Source: Elizabethkingia meningoseptica_A
Lineage (GTDB): Bacteria > Bacteroidota > Bacteroidia > Flavobacteriales > Weeksellaceae
Direction of reading: 5' to 3'
DNA: 64,000 bases
NCBI RefSeq assembly: GCF_045762675.1
Contig: NZ_JBJDLK010000005.1
Coordinates: 62,001-126,000, forward strand
Within the stretch, counting starts at the first letter, position 1; each line of letters opens with the position of its first letter. Positions 52,436 to 60,694 of the stretch are shown here, one piece after another. Under the pieces are notes generated by a model. It worked only from the letters and a program-made list of their open reading frames with translations, searched no databases and was not told the origin of the DNA. The position numbers were made by a program, and so were the translations under genes.

Positions 52436-53545
52436 ATGAACGATAAAGTTTGGCTCTTGCATAATGCCGAATATATACAAAGTGATAATAATTATTTCAT
52501 AAAAGTAAACAATAAATTATATCACGTCAATTTATTAATGTTTAATATTCTTAATGATATTAAATACAATAAAGATATTAAGGGTACTTATAAACTAACT
52601 AATACTGAATGGCTAACTATAAAATCTAAAATAGACAGTTTCTTATTAGAAGTTTTAAAAGAAAAAGATTTAAGCACTTCTTATATTAAGAATATAAGAA
52701 GTATATTAAAAAATAAACAATTGGAACAGATATCTAATATTTTTAAATATCTATTCAATAAAAGTTTTTATGTTTTATTTATACTGATAGTAGCATTAAA
52801 TTTTTATATTTTTTTTTCAAAAAATATAAAATTAACATTAGATTTTAATTTTCTTATTAATACTATAGTTATATATCCAATATTTATCCTATCAATATTT
52901 ATCCATGAAATTGGGCACGTATCTGCGTGTAAAAGTTTTAATATAAGTCCAAAGAGAATAGGTATAGGTTTTTATTTCATATTCCCTGTTTTCTTTAGTG
53001 ATATAACCGACATTTGGATCTTAGAAAAAAATAAAAAAATAATTATCAATCTAGGGGGAGTATATTTTCAATTTATTTTTAATTTGATAATCTTCTTTAT
53101 ATCATCTTTTTTTACAGGAATCTTTAATTCCATATTACTTCATATTTTCTATATAAATATTATATCATGTTTATTTTGTTTAATTCCATTTTTTAGAAAT
53201 GATGGTTATTGGATATATTCAGACTATTTTGATATTAAAAATTTATATGAAAAATCAGATATATTCTTTCAAAAATACATTGCAACTAGATCTCTAAAAA
53301 ACTTTAGCCTTCCTATTATTTTATTTTCATTCTCAAACTGGGCATATCGTCTTTTGGTAATATTTATACTGGTAAAAATATTACTTAATAACTTAAATAT
53401 TATAGTCTTCCATACTAACACTTCAAATCAGGAATTATATATAAGCATTTTATGGAGTTTAGTTTCTCTCTTAGGGGTATATAAATCTTTTGAATACATA
53501 TTTAATACTTTGATCAAAAAACAAAAAAATATTAATTCATTTTAA
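52436..53545 (+). CDS. M50-type membrane metalloprotease with N-terminal PqqD/RRE-like segment
   Basis: 369 residues. Residues ~8-75 have the beta-hairpin-then-helices pattern of PqqD-like peptide-recognition domains. The rest has about six to eight transmembrane helices, with the zinc motif HEIGH at 157-161 (Glu158 catalytic) inside a helix and a third ligand in RNDGYWI (Asp256), equivalent to the FDGYY motif of peptide zinc metalloproteases. In families such as YydH and the daptide/lanthipeptide-linked M50 proteins, these act as leader proteases or exporters of ribosomal peptides. Here it most likely cleaves or exports the 38-residue peptide at the inner membrane. It is the first gene after the terminator and is strikingly AT-rich, with 5 bp to the next gene. 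Confidence 0.8.
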   Translation: MNDKVWLLHNAEYIQSDNNYFIKVNNKLYHVNLLMFNILNDIKYNKDIKGTYKLTNTEWLTIKSKIDSFLLEVLKEKDLSTSYIKNIRSILKNKQLEQISNIFKYLFNKSFYVLFILIVALNFYIFFSKNIKLTLDFNFLINTIVIYPIFILSIFIHEIGHVSACKSFNISPKRIGIGFYFIFPVFFSDITDIWILEKNKKIIINLGGVYFQFIFNLIIFFISSFFTGIFNSILLHIFYINIISCLFCLIPFFRNDGYWIYSDYFDIKNLYEKSDIFFQKYIATRSLKNFSLPIILFSFSNWAYRLLVIFILVKILLNNLNIIVFHTNTSNQELYISILWSLVSLLGVYKSFEYIFNTLIKKQKNINSF

Positions 53546-53550
53546 AAAAC

Positions 53551-54594
53551 ATGTTCAATTTTTCAGAATACGACAATATATATAGAGAGAAATATTTACT
53601 CTTCAAATCAAACATCAGAAAATATTTACTTATTGAAAATCCTGAAAGGTTATTTTCAGAGCTCATAAATATTCCTGAACAGGAGAACCACGTAATCAAA
53701 AATTTTGATTGGAATACTGAAATAAATATTTCACAACCTTCTCAATGCATTTATGTTACGATGCACCTTGGTCCATACAAAACCATTATTGCCTCCATAA
53801 TTTCCAATGCTATTAATCTTTGTATTCCCGTTACAGAATATATATACATTAATAAAAAGGGTGAATATATGAAAGGAATTGAGTCTATAAAAGAAAAGGT
53901 TAATGGTAATATAAGTATTGTTAACATTGAAACCAGAGAAGGATTATCTCAATTAATTAAAAATATAAGAAATGGGTACTCAGTATTATTATACTTAGAT
54001 GGCAATTCTGGCTTTGGAGGCATGGAAAGAGATGATGATAAATTAATAAAAATTACTTTTTTTAAGCAAACTATATATGTAAGAAAAGGAGCCTATAAAC
54101 TAGCACATTTATTAAAATTGTCTATTATTCCGGTGGTCTCTTTTTTTAATACTCAAGGAACTCCCCAAATAGAGTATCTGAATGATTGGAAAACGGATAT
54201 TATTAATCAATCTGAGGTTGATGTCATGCAACAACTTTGGGAAATATATGAAAAATATATTAGTTTATACAAGGGACAATGGGAAGCATGGACTTATGCA
54301 AATATATATTCAAGAGAACAAGATATAAGTAAAAACAAAAAGCAAAATAAAAATATAAGTAATACTAATTTATTAATTTTTAATTCGCAACGATTTGACT
54401 TCATAATTGACAATGATAAATATTTTATATATGATCTTTTAAAAAATATAAAATATAAAGTACCTAAAACATTATTTGACTTTTTTAATAAAATCAATAA
54501 AGAAAAGATTATTTTAACCAAGACAGCTTTTTTTGAAATTATTAAAAAAGAAAATTTAGCCCATGATATTCTAGAAAAAGAACTATTATATTAA
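53551..54594 (+). CDS. LpxL/LPLAT-like acyltransferase with C-terminal PqqD/RRE-like segment
   Basis: 347 residues. The middle matches the lipid A acyltransferase (LPLAT) fold: MHLGPYKTI (His72) in the place of the HxxxxD/E motif, LLYLDGNSGFGG (Asp150) in the DxxG-type region, then KITFFKQTIYVRKGAYKLAHLLKLSIIPVVSF, which parallels the VPFFG..G...LA...GAPVVPVF block of LpxL. The acidic residue of the HX4D/E motif is a Lys here (Lys77), so chemistry may differ or use another residue. Residues ~265-347 form a separate domain (FDFIIDNDKYFIYDLL...) that resembles the RRE-like parts of its neighbours. No membrane helix is evident. I infer transfer of an acyl chain to the peptide; lysophospholipid or other substrates are possible. 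Confidence 0.65.
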   Translation: MFNFSEYDNIYREKYLLFKSNIRKYLLIENPERLFSELINIPEQENHVIKNFDWNTEINISQPSQCIYVTMHLGPYKTIIASIISNAINLCIPVTEYIYINKKGEYMKGIESIKEKVNGNISIVNIETREGLSQLIKNIRNGYSVLLYLDGNSGFGGMERDDDKLIKITFFKQTIYVRKGAYKLAHLLKLSIIPVVSFFNTQGTPQIEYLNDWKTDIINQSEVDVMQQLWEIYEKYISLYKGQWEAWTYANIYSREQDISKNKKQNKNISNTNLLIFNSQRFDFIIDNDKYFIYDLLKNIKYKVPKTLFDFFNKINKEKIILTKTAFFEIIKKENLAHDILEKELLY

Positions 54595-54603
54595 AAGAAT
54601 ATT

Positions 54604-55806
54604 ATGTATTTAAAGTCTCCTCTTATTGTTTACGAAAAAGTAGAAAATGGTTATAACACCACCAATCTAATAACAGGAAAAAGATTTTTTATTAATAAAA
54701 ACATCAAATATATCATTGACCTTTTTGATGGTAAAAGGGATATTACACAAGTTGCAAAAGTCATGATTAATAAAAACATTCCTAGTAATCAGTTAAAAAA
54801 AACATTTGATTTTTTAAAAGAAGCAAAACTAATTTATAGTGAACTGAGTTCAAACATATTAACAAATGAATTAATCTACGGTAAATATACCTTTATGGGG
54901 ATTAATAAAACCGACATTAAATATCTTAATAAAAATAATATTGCAATATTAGGAATACCATTTGGACAAGGCAATCACTACAATATTAATACACAAAATT
55001 TTCCTGAGAAAATCAGATTGGTTACATATGATTTTTCAAAGAACATAAAAAAAAATGTAATTAATTATGGTGCAATTCATCATCTTACAAACCAAAATAA
55101 TATATCTGAAAAAATTAAAAAAAACAATATTGTAGACCTAGGAAATATTTTCTATGTTTCTGGAGAATCTAATTCTATTTTTTTTAATAAAATATATCTA
55201 AATATTAAAAAAATAATATCCAAAAACACATTTCCACTTATCATAGGTGGGGATCATTCTATTACATATCCCATTATTGAGTCTTTGGCTTCTAAATTTG
55301 AAAAATTTAACATTATGCATTTTGACGCCCATAGTGATTATGTATCAACACCCTTACTAAAAATCTTAAATAATAATGATAAATACGCTCTTTTAAATCA
55401 TGCTACCGTAATGAATTTTTGTAGTAAGATCAAACAAGTTCAAAATATTTTTCAATTTGGAATAAGAGAGTATTTTCTTAATGACAATATAAAAATAAAA
55501 AATTTCAGTTTACATGATTTAAGAAATAAGTTTAGTTCTATAAATAAATCTATACCAAAAGATATTCCAACATATATTACGTTTGATATAGACTTTTTTG
55601 ATCCCGTCATTGCCCCTGGTACCGCTACAAAAATAATTAATGGAGCAATGATTAATGAAACAATGGAATGGTTGAGCGAATTATTTAAAAATAGAGATAT
55701 AATTGGTTTTGACTTAGTTGAAGTGAATTCAGACCTAGATAATAACGGAATAACTTCTCAACTTGTTCAATACCTACTTCTTCATATTATATCCCTCATA
55801 GATTAA
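54604..55806 (+). CDS. Arginase-fold enzyme with N-terminal PqqD/RRE-like domain (candidate peptide arginase)
   Basis: 400 residues. Residues ~5-85 read as a PqqD-like domain (YNTTNLITGKRFFINKNIKYIIDLFDGKRDITQVAKVM). The ureohydrolase domain follows with every manganese ligand of arginases: GGDHSITYP (His218), FDAHSDY (Asp241, His243, Asp245) and TFDIDFFDPVIAPGT (Asp328, Asp330). Ureohydrolases release urea from arginine or agmatine. A fused PqqD domain and a peptide gene upstream point to action on Arg inside a peptide, as OspR-type peptide arginases do (Arg to ornithine); the precursor has one Arg in its presumed core. A free-arginine or agmatine enzyme cannot be excluded. Gaps to its neighbours are 9 and 15 bp. 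Confidence 0.85.
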   Translation: MYLKSPLIVYEKVENGYNTTNLITGKRFFINKNIKYIIDLFDGKRDITQVAKVMINKNIPSNQLKKTFDFLKEAKLIYSELSSNILTNELIYGKYTFMGINKTDIKYLNKNNIAILGIPFGQGNHYNINTQNFPEKIRLVTYDFSKNIKKNVINYGAIHHLTNQNNISEKIKKNNIVDLGNIFYVSGESNSIFFNKIYLNIKKIISKNTFPLIIGGDHSITYPIIESLASKFEKFNIMHFDAHSDYVSTPLLKILNNNDKYALLNHATVMNFCSKIKQVQNIFQFGIREYFLNDNIKIKNFSLHDLRNKFSSINKSIPKDIPTYITFDIDFFDPVIAPGTATKIINGAMINETMEWLSELFKNRDIIGFDLVEVNSDLDNNGITSQLVQYLLLHIISLID

Positions 55807-55821
55807 TAAATTATATCATAC

Positions 55822-56523
55822 ATGAAAAAATTTCTCTTTTTAATACTCACACTTAACATTTTAACTCGTTGCATTAGCAATGACAATACAATAATATCAC
55901 AAGTAAAAAACATTGGCGAATACAATAAAATAGAGAATAACTCTATTGCAAATGTAATAATTAGTGATAAAGTTCCTGTAAATAAAATAATTATGAATGG
56001 GAATAAAAAACAGCTGAGAACCTTGAAATTTCAAATAATTAATAAGAATTTAATATTTACCTCTGAGTCTTCTCTCAAAAACATTAGTATACCTACCACC
56101 ATCTATTTAAACAATAATAGCCTTCACAAAATTAGAACAAATGGAATTGGTACTATAAATAGTAAGATTGATCAAGTTAACAAAAACTTGGATATAGAAG
56201 TATCTAATATAAGTAAAGTATTCTTAAAGATAAATAATGAGAACATTTCATTAAATATTAATTCTTCAGGAAAGGTTTATCTAAAAGGGACAACAAATAT
56301 GTTTAGAGTAAATGTAGATAAAACAGGTAAATTGTTTGCAGACTCTCTTACATGTCATACCGTCAACATTAGTGTACAAAAGTCAGGACTTGCAAAAGTC
56401 AATGCTTCAAATATACTAAATGCATCAGTAACAGATATTGGAAAAATATCATATAAAAAACATAAGAATTTAACATTAATAAAAAGTGAAGATAAATTAG
56501 GTAAAATTATTTTTTATGACTAA
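55822..56523 (+). CDS. DUF2807 (head GIN domain) lipoprotein
   Basis: 233 residues with a lipobox (LTRC, Cys17). The remainder is a right-handed beta-solenoid-like series of short strands (KVYLKGTTNMFRVNVDKTGKLFADSLTCHTVNISVQKSGLAKVNAS...), which is the pattern of DUF2807, the putative autotransporter-adhesin head GIN domain. It would sit on the outer membrane, facing the periplasm or the surface. In this cluster it could bind the peptide, provide immunity or act in export; nothing in the sequence decides between these. It is co-transcribed with the arginase-like gene. Confidence 0.75.
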   Translation: MKKFLFLILTLNILTRCISNDNTIISQVKNIGEYNKIENNSIANVIISDKVPVNKIIMNGNKKQLRTLKFQIINKNLIFTSESSLKNISIPTTIYLNNNSLHKIRTNGIGTINSKIDQVNKNLDIEVSNISKVFLKINNENISLNINSSGKVYLKGTTNMFRVNVDKTGKLFADSLTCHTVNISVQKSGLAKVNASNILNASVTDIGKISYKKHKNLTLIKSEDKLGKIIFYD

Positions 56524-56533
56524 AAATACGATT

Positions 56534-57406
56534 ATGAAAAAAAACTATACATTATTTGCATTTCTGCTATGCGTAACAATATTCTCGCAAGAAAAAGCTA
56601 TACGATTTTATTATGAATTAACTTATAAACCTAATAAGGAAAATGATAATACTGAAATGACAATAACTATATTAGATATTTCTAATAAAAAATCATTATA
56701 TAGAGATTACACAATAGTTGCTCAAGATTCAATAGTTAAGTCTAAAGTTGAAACAATACAAAAACTTGGTAAATTTAAAGAAATTGAAAAAATAATTACC
56801 ATTCCCAAATTCTCATATAAAGTAATAAAGTATCATCCAGATTATGAAATACAGTATATTGACGGCATCGAACAACAACTCTTCTCTTATAATGAAAAAA
56901 TAAACTTATCATGGGTCATACATCCAGATAAAAGGAAAATAGGCATCTATAATACTCAAAAAGCTTCAGTAGTTTTCGGTGGAAGAAAATGGGATGCATG
57001 GTTTTCAACAGAAATCCCCTTCAATGACGGTCCATATAAGTTTTATGGGCTACCAGGATTAATTGTCCAAATTGGAGATGATAAGAATAATTATTCCTGG
57101 GTTTTAAAAGGAAATAAAAATATTGAAAATTACAGTGATATAAGTTATACTGAAAATCTATACTACTCTGGAAAAACAACTCCTATAAATATACAAAAGG
57201 AAAAATTCACCAAATCTTTCAATGATTATAAGAATGATCCTCTTGCTAAATATAAATCTCAAGTTCCCGATAATATTTTAAATAAAAAATTACCTAATAG
57301 CGATTTAACTTATAGGGATAGATTAAGAGAACAAGAAGAAACATTAAAAAAATTTTTAAATTCAAACAATAACCCTATTGAATTACCCGTTGAAAAGCCA
57401 GATTAA
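56534..57406 (+). CDS. GLPGLI family secreted protein
   Basis: 290 residues from the Met at 56534, which opens a signal peptide (MKKNYTLFAFLLCVTIFSQ); the upstream ATG at 56516 overlaps the previous gene and gives a poorer N-terminus. The family motif FYGLPGLIVQIGDD is near residue 170, preceded by FGGRKWDAWFSTEIPFNDGPYKF. GLPGLI proteins are secreted Bacteroidota proteins of unknown function; some sit beside TonB-dependent receptors. As the last gene here it may take part in export, immunity or receptor function. A very AT-rich gene, like the rest of the cluster. Confidence 0.88.
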   Translation: MKKNYTLFAFLLCVTIFSQEKAIRFYYELTYKPNKENDNTEMTITILDISNKKSLYRDYTIVAQDSIVKSKVETIQKLGKFKEIEKIITIPKFSYKVIKYHPDYEIQYIDGIEQQLFSYNEKINLSWVIHPDKRKIGIYNTQKASVVFGGRKWDAWFSTEIPFNDGPYKFYGLPGLIVQIGDDKNNYSWVLKGNKNIENYSDISYTENLYYSGKTTPINIQKEKFTKSFNDYKNDPLAKYKSQVPDNILNKKLPNSDLTYRDRLREQEETLKKFLNSNNNPIELPVEKPD

Positions 57407-57637
57407 AATAAATATTAAAACTAAAAATTCTCTCATTATTCTTTAATACATGTCATATCAATCATAATGTGTAATAGCCACGACCTGATCTGACGGTTAG
57501 GAGATAAAAATAATTGTCAGATTAAGTGTTGACTAATTCACATAATACCTCTTGGTGAATTTGAAGTTGTTAGCCTAATAAATATTTTATATTACAGCCC
57601 GAAGTTTAAATCCCGGACTATTTATATTATATATTCA
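57407..57637. other. Right edge of the AT-rich island, nothing recognised
   Basis: About 230 bases without a gene. A TTCAC ... GTGAA hairpin at about 57537-57561 and an AGCCCGAAGTTTAAATCCCGGACT segment near 57596 occur here, but neither is a clear terminator or RNA gene. Composition returns to that of the chromosome by about 57640. Confidence 0.5.
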
Positions 57638-58114
57638 TTAACCAGCAGCAAATACTGAAACAAAAATTCTTGCTACTTTGTTGTTCTTTAATTCAAAAAT
57701 AAGAATTTGTTCACCGGTATTTTTCTGGTATACTGTAAATCTGTTTTTTGTTAAATCGGTAGATTCTTTAGCATAAGCCTTTTTAAGATCTGCCAAAGTA
57801 CTGCCAATCCCTACAGAACTTTTTCCTTTACTCTTCGCGTCAGTTGTGGCAATAGAATATACAGCAACTTTCGGATCATACTCACTTTTTACAAAAAGGA
57901 TATTATATTGTACTCCGTTTATCTTAACAGGTGTATAGTTTTGAGGCTCATCGGTAAAATTATCTGTAACTTTCGGTGTGATGTGCTGATTAAATTTTTG
58001 ATTCAATTCAGCTACTGTCATATGAAGCTTTATTCCGTTAAGTTCTCCTGTGCTTACTTGCGCAAAAGTTAAACCTCCTATTAGACCAATAGCCATAAAC
58101 AATAATTTTTTCAT
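57638..58114 (-). CDS. Small secreted protein of unknown function
   Basis: 158 residues with a signal peptide (MKKLLFMAIGLIGGLTFAQ). The mature part has one compact alpha/beta domain with the repeated phrase GIKLHMTVAELNQKFNQ and GIGSTLADLKKAYAKES, which resembles proteins that carry two short 'gxtl.dvkkay' motifs. Its role is unknown. It is monocistronic, convergent to the AT-rich island. Confidence 0.7.
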   Translation of the reverse strand: MKKLLFMAIGLIGGLTFAQVSTGELNGIKLHMTVAELNQKFNQHITPKVTDNFTDEPQNYTPVKINGVQYNILFVKSEYDPKVAVYSIATTDAKSKGKSSVGIGSTLADLKKAYAKESTDLTKNRFTVYQKNTGEQILIFELKNNKVARIFVSVFAAG

Positions 58115-58463
58115 AATATTTTATTTTTTCCAAATTTAATATTATTTTAATTTTATAAAGTATTATCTATAAAATCTTCCCCCAAAAACTATCCTGTTCT
58201 CACACTCACCTTATCTTAATTCTATCTTTTTTGAGATTATTTATAATAATTTTCAGGTATTTATAAGATAGTAACGAATTCATTATTAAAATTTTAAAAC
58301 TGATAATCAATTGGTTACGCATTTATTTTAAATTATTTTACTACTTTGTATTGCATAATACCATTCAATTTATATATCTTTGTAATGTAAAATCGGAATA
58401 AGCTTAAATCAGCTGAAAGTTTATTCTGAATATTTAAACTATAAAATCAAATCGTTACACAAG
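58115..58463. other. Intergenic region with the PadR-PspC promoter
   Basis: About 350 AT-rich bases between divergent genes. Except for the promoter listed separately, I see no gene, RNA or clear repeat. Confidence 0.6.
58351..58382 (+). promoter_or_regulatory. Promoter of the PadR-PspC operon
   Basis: TTG at 58351-58353, 21 bases, then TATCTTTG at 58375-58382 (TTG-N21-TAnnTTTG). It leaves a leader of about 75 bases before the PadR start, where PadR could act on its own promoter. Confidence 0.65.
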
Positions 58464-58802
58464 ATGAATACAGAGAATACCAAAGCGCAAATGCGAAAGG
58501 GCATCTTAGAATTCTGTATTTTGAGTCTTATCAATAAAAAGGAAATGTATGTATCCGATCTTATTGATGAACTAAAAAAAGGAAAACTAGATGTTGTGGA
58601 AGGCACACTTTATCCGTTGCTAACCCGTTTGAAAAACGGAGAATTCCTCTCCTACCGTTGGGAAGAGTCCACAAGCGGCCCCCCACGAAAATATTATGAA
58701 ATTACTGAAAAGGGAAAACTTTTCCTGAATGAACTACAAAACACCTGGAACGAATTAACAGATTCTGTTAACCAAATAACAAAAAACCAAGAAAATGAAT
58801 AA
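58464..58802 (+). CDS. PadR family transcriptional regulator
   Basis: 112 residues, a PadR of the short subfamily: the winged helix KGILEFCILSLINKKEMYVSDLIDELKK ... VVEGTLYPLLTRLKNGEFLSYRWEESTSGPPRKYYEITEKGK matches the PadR DNA-binding domain including the wing (PPRKYY). It is encoded directly before the PspC gene with an 8-bp overlap, as is usual in Bacteroidota, so it is probably an autoregulated repressor of this pair responding to envelope stress or an unknown ligand. Confidence 0.92.
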   Translation: MNTENTKAQMRKGILEFCILSLINKKEMYVSDLIDELKKGKLDVVEGTLYPLLTRLKNGEFLSYRWEESTSGPPRKYYEITEKGKLFLNELQNTWNELTDSVNQITKNQENE

Positions 58803-60450
58803 AACATTATCAATAGGACTTGCAGGTTTCTCATTCACAATAGAGGAACACGCCTATATAAAGCTAAACGACTATCTTGCTGCTCTTCGCCGCTCTATGG
58901 AGCCTGAAGAAGCCAATGAAGTTATGCAGGATATTGAGATGCGTATTGTGGAGATTTTCAAAGGAAGACTTGGTAAGCGTGAAGTGGTTAACGATGAAGA
59001 TGTGGAAGCTGTTATAGCCCTTATCGGAACCCCTGAACAAATCGACGAACAAGAACAGGAATATACTGCTAAAGAAAAATCAGGATCTACAAAATCAGGT
59101 AATGGTTACAGCCGTGAAAAACAATTATTCCGTGACCCTGAAACTAAAATGATCGGAGGTGTATCCGGTGGTTTAGCGGGTTACCTTGGAGTAGATATTG
59201 TTTGGATCCGACTAGCATTTGTATTATTACTTTTCGCTAAAGGTTTTGGATTCCTTATCTATGTGATCCTTTGGATTGTTGTGCCAATGGCTAAAACAGC
59301 AGGTGATTTTCTGAAAATGAGAGGAAAACCTCTTAATTTCGATAACCTGAAAGAGCAGAGTAATAAAGTTGTACAATTTGCCACGGATTCTTCTGAAAAA
59401 GTAAATCAGTTTTATCAGGACAATAAAGGACAAGCCGGCAATGTAGGAAATGCCTTTCTGAAAGCACTTGCTATAATCTTCGGACTGTTCACGGCATCAA
59501 TTGCAATTTCATTCTTCCTTGGAAGTATTGCAGTATTATTCGGTGGATTATCTTTCGGTGAAGGTGCAATAGATATACCTGAAAATATTAATTTCTACTT
59601 CAACGACGGAATAACAGGTAGCGCTATTATATTCTTCGGATTTCTGAGCTTACTTATACCTGCTATTATCTTCACACTGATTTCACTGAAGTTATTCAGT
59701 CCGAATCTGAAGATCAAATATATGGGATACCTGATCGGAGCATTAGTAGTTTGCTGGATCGTTCTTATAGGATTTATAGGCTATTCAGCGTCAAAAGCTA
59801 ATTTCAGATTCAATGGCCACAATGAAGAAGTTGAAAACATTTCTATCAATACCAAATCTGATAGTATTATCCTCGACAGTAAGAAGGTAATAATTCCTGA
59901 AAACTTCAGATCTTACATCAGCGATATTTATTCTGATAAGAAAACTATTTTTGAAGAGACTTATCCATACGTTAATATTGAAAGAAAAGAGGTAACTGCA
60001 CCTTATCTTATAGTAGAAAAGTCTGCTAACGGTTATAACAAGCCTTTACAGATGAAGGTTCCGGTGGAAGTTGTGGATAACAAAATATTGTTCCCTAATT
60101 ACATCTCTTATGGCTACGAAAACAGATTCCGTAATTACCATATTGAATATAAACTGGTTGTTCCTAAAAAGATGAAGGTGGTAAAAGCATCAGGTGCTGA
60201 TGTAAGTATCAGTAAAGATGAAAATGATGACGACGACAGCTTCAATGGTAATATTACCATCAATACTACAGGGAGTGACGAAGATGCACCTGACAGCATT
60301 ATCGTAAACGGTAAAAAAGTAGCAGTTAATGATATTAAAATCGGAAAAACTCAGGACGATAAAAAAATCAAAATAGACAAAGATTCTATTAAGGAAGTTA
60401 ACGTAAGCATCAGCAACGGCAAAAAAGAGGTTAAAATAAAAACCAGATAA
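58795..60450 (+). CDS. PspC domain membrane protein
   Basis: 551 residues. A ~100-residue N-terminal cytoplasmic part (MNKTLSIGLAGFSFTIEEHAYIKLNDYLAALRRSMEPEEANEVMQDIEMRI) is followed by the PspC domain (PETKMIGGVSGGLAGYLGVDIVWIRLAFVLLLF), three or more further membrane helices to about residue 345, and a large C-terminal region ending in charged repeats. It belongs to the family that pairs with a PadR regulator and senses or counteracts membrane stress. The overlap with PadR shows translational coupling. A stem-loop lies after its stop codon. Confidence 0.85.
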   Translation: MNKTLSIGLAGFSFTIEEHAYIKLNDYLAALRRSMEPEEANEVMQDIEMRIVEIFKGRLGKREVVNDEDVEAVIALIGTPEQIDEQEQEYTAKEKSGSTKSGNGYSREKQLFRDPETKMIGGVSGGLAGYLGVDIVWIRLAFVLLLFAKGFGFLIYVILWIVVPMAKTAGDFLKMRGKPLNFDNLKEQSNKVVQFATDSSEKVNQFYQDNKGQAGNVGNAFLKALAIIFGLFTASIAISFFLGSIAVLFGGLSFGEGAIDIPENINFYFNDGITGSAIIFFGFLSLLIPAIIFTLISLKLFSPNLKIKYMGYLIGALVVCWIVLIGFIGYSASKANFRFNGHNEEVENISINTKSDSIILDSKKVIIPENFRSYISDIYSDKKTIFEETYPYVNIERKEVTAPYLIVEKSANGYNKPLQMKVPVEVVDNKILFPNYISYGYENRFRNYHIEYKLVVPKKMKVVKASGADVSISKDENDDDDSFNGNITINTTGSDEDAPDSIIVNGKKVAVNDIKIGKTQDDKKIKIDKDSIKEVNVSISNGKKEVKIKTR

Positions 60451-60470
60451 TCTAAATTATTGTAAAAAAA

Positions 60471-60530
60471 TTAACACCACAATGAGGTGAAATACAAAAA
60501 ATATTTCTAAATTCGTGGTGTTAATTTTAA
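60471..60530 (+). terminator. Stem-loop after the PspC gene, probable terminator
   Basis: TTAACACCAC (60471-60480) pairs with GTGGTGTTAA (60515-60524), followed by TTTTAA. The loop is 34 bases, so it is weaker than the other terminators in the window. Confidence 0.55.
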
Positions 60531-60637
60531 ACAAACTTAACACTAAATCCAACGCCATGATCCAGTTTGTTTTTGAAATAGTCCTAAAAATAATGGACTT
60601 TATTTCCGCTTTATTTTAAAAGTATAAGCATAATCTT

Positions 60638-60645
60638 TATATTTG
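60638..60645 (+). promoter_or_regulatory. -7 box of the acyltransferase-thioesterase operon
   Basis: TATATTTG matches TAnnTTTG. The predicted start of transcription (~60651) falls inside a perfect hairpin (60649-60672). Confidence 0.5.
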
Positions 60646-60648
60646 TGA

Positions 60649-60676
60649 AACGATTGCAGTATTGCAATCGTTTTAA
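60649..60676 (+). promoter_or_regulatory. Hairpin at the 5' end of the acyltransferase mRNA (attenuator or stabiliser)
   Basis: AACGATTGCA and TGCAATCGTT pair exactly with a 4-base loop and are followed by TTAATTATT. It sits between the -7 box and the ATG at 60695, where it could protect the 5' end or act as a terminator that stops upstream transcription. Confidence 0.5.
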
Positions 60677-60694
60677 TTATTATTCAAATCTGGA

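Noticed and set aside
54604..55806. Primary-metabolism arginase or agmatinase
   Set aside because: A ~85-residue PqqD-like N-terminal domain and a peptide-cluster location make a role on free arginine less likely, though not impossible.
52204..57406. Reading the cluster as a lanthipeptide, sactipeptide or YcaO system
   Set aside because: No LanB/LanC/LanM, radical SAM or YcaO gene is present. The core has Ser/Thr and one Cys, but no enzyme for thioether or azole formation.
57407..57637. Second precursor peptide or small RNA at the right edge of the island
   Set aside because: No ORF with an ATG and a leader similar to the first peptide, and no convincing promoter-terminator pair.
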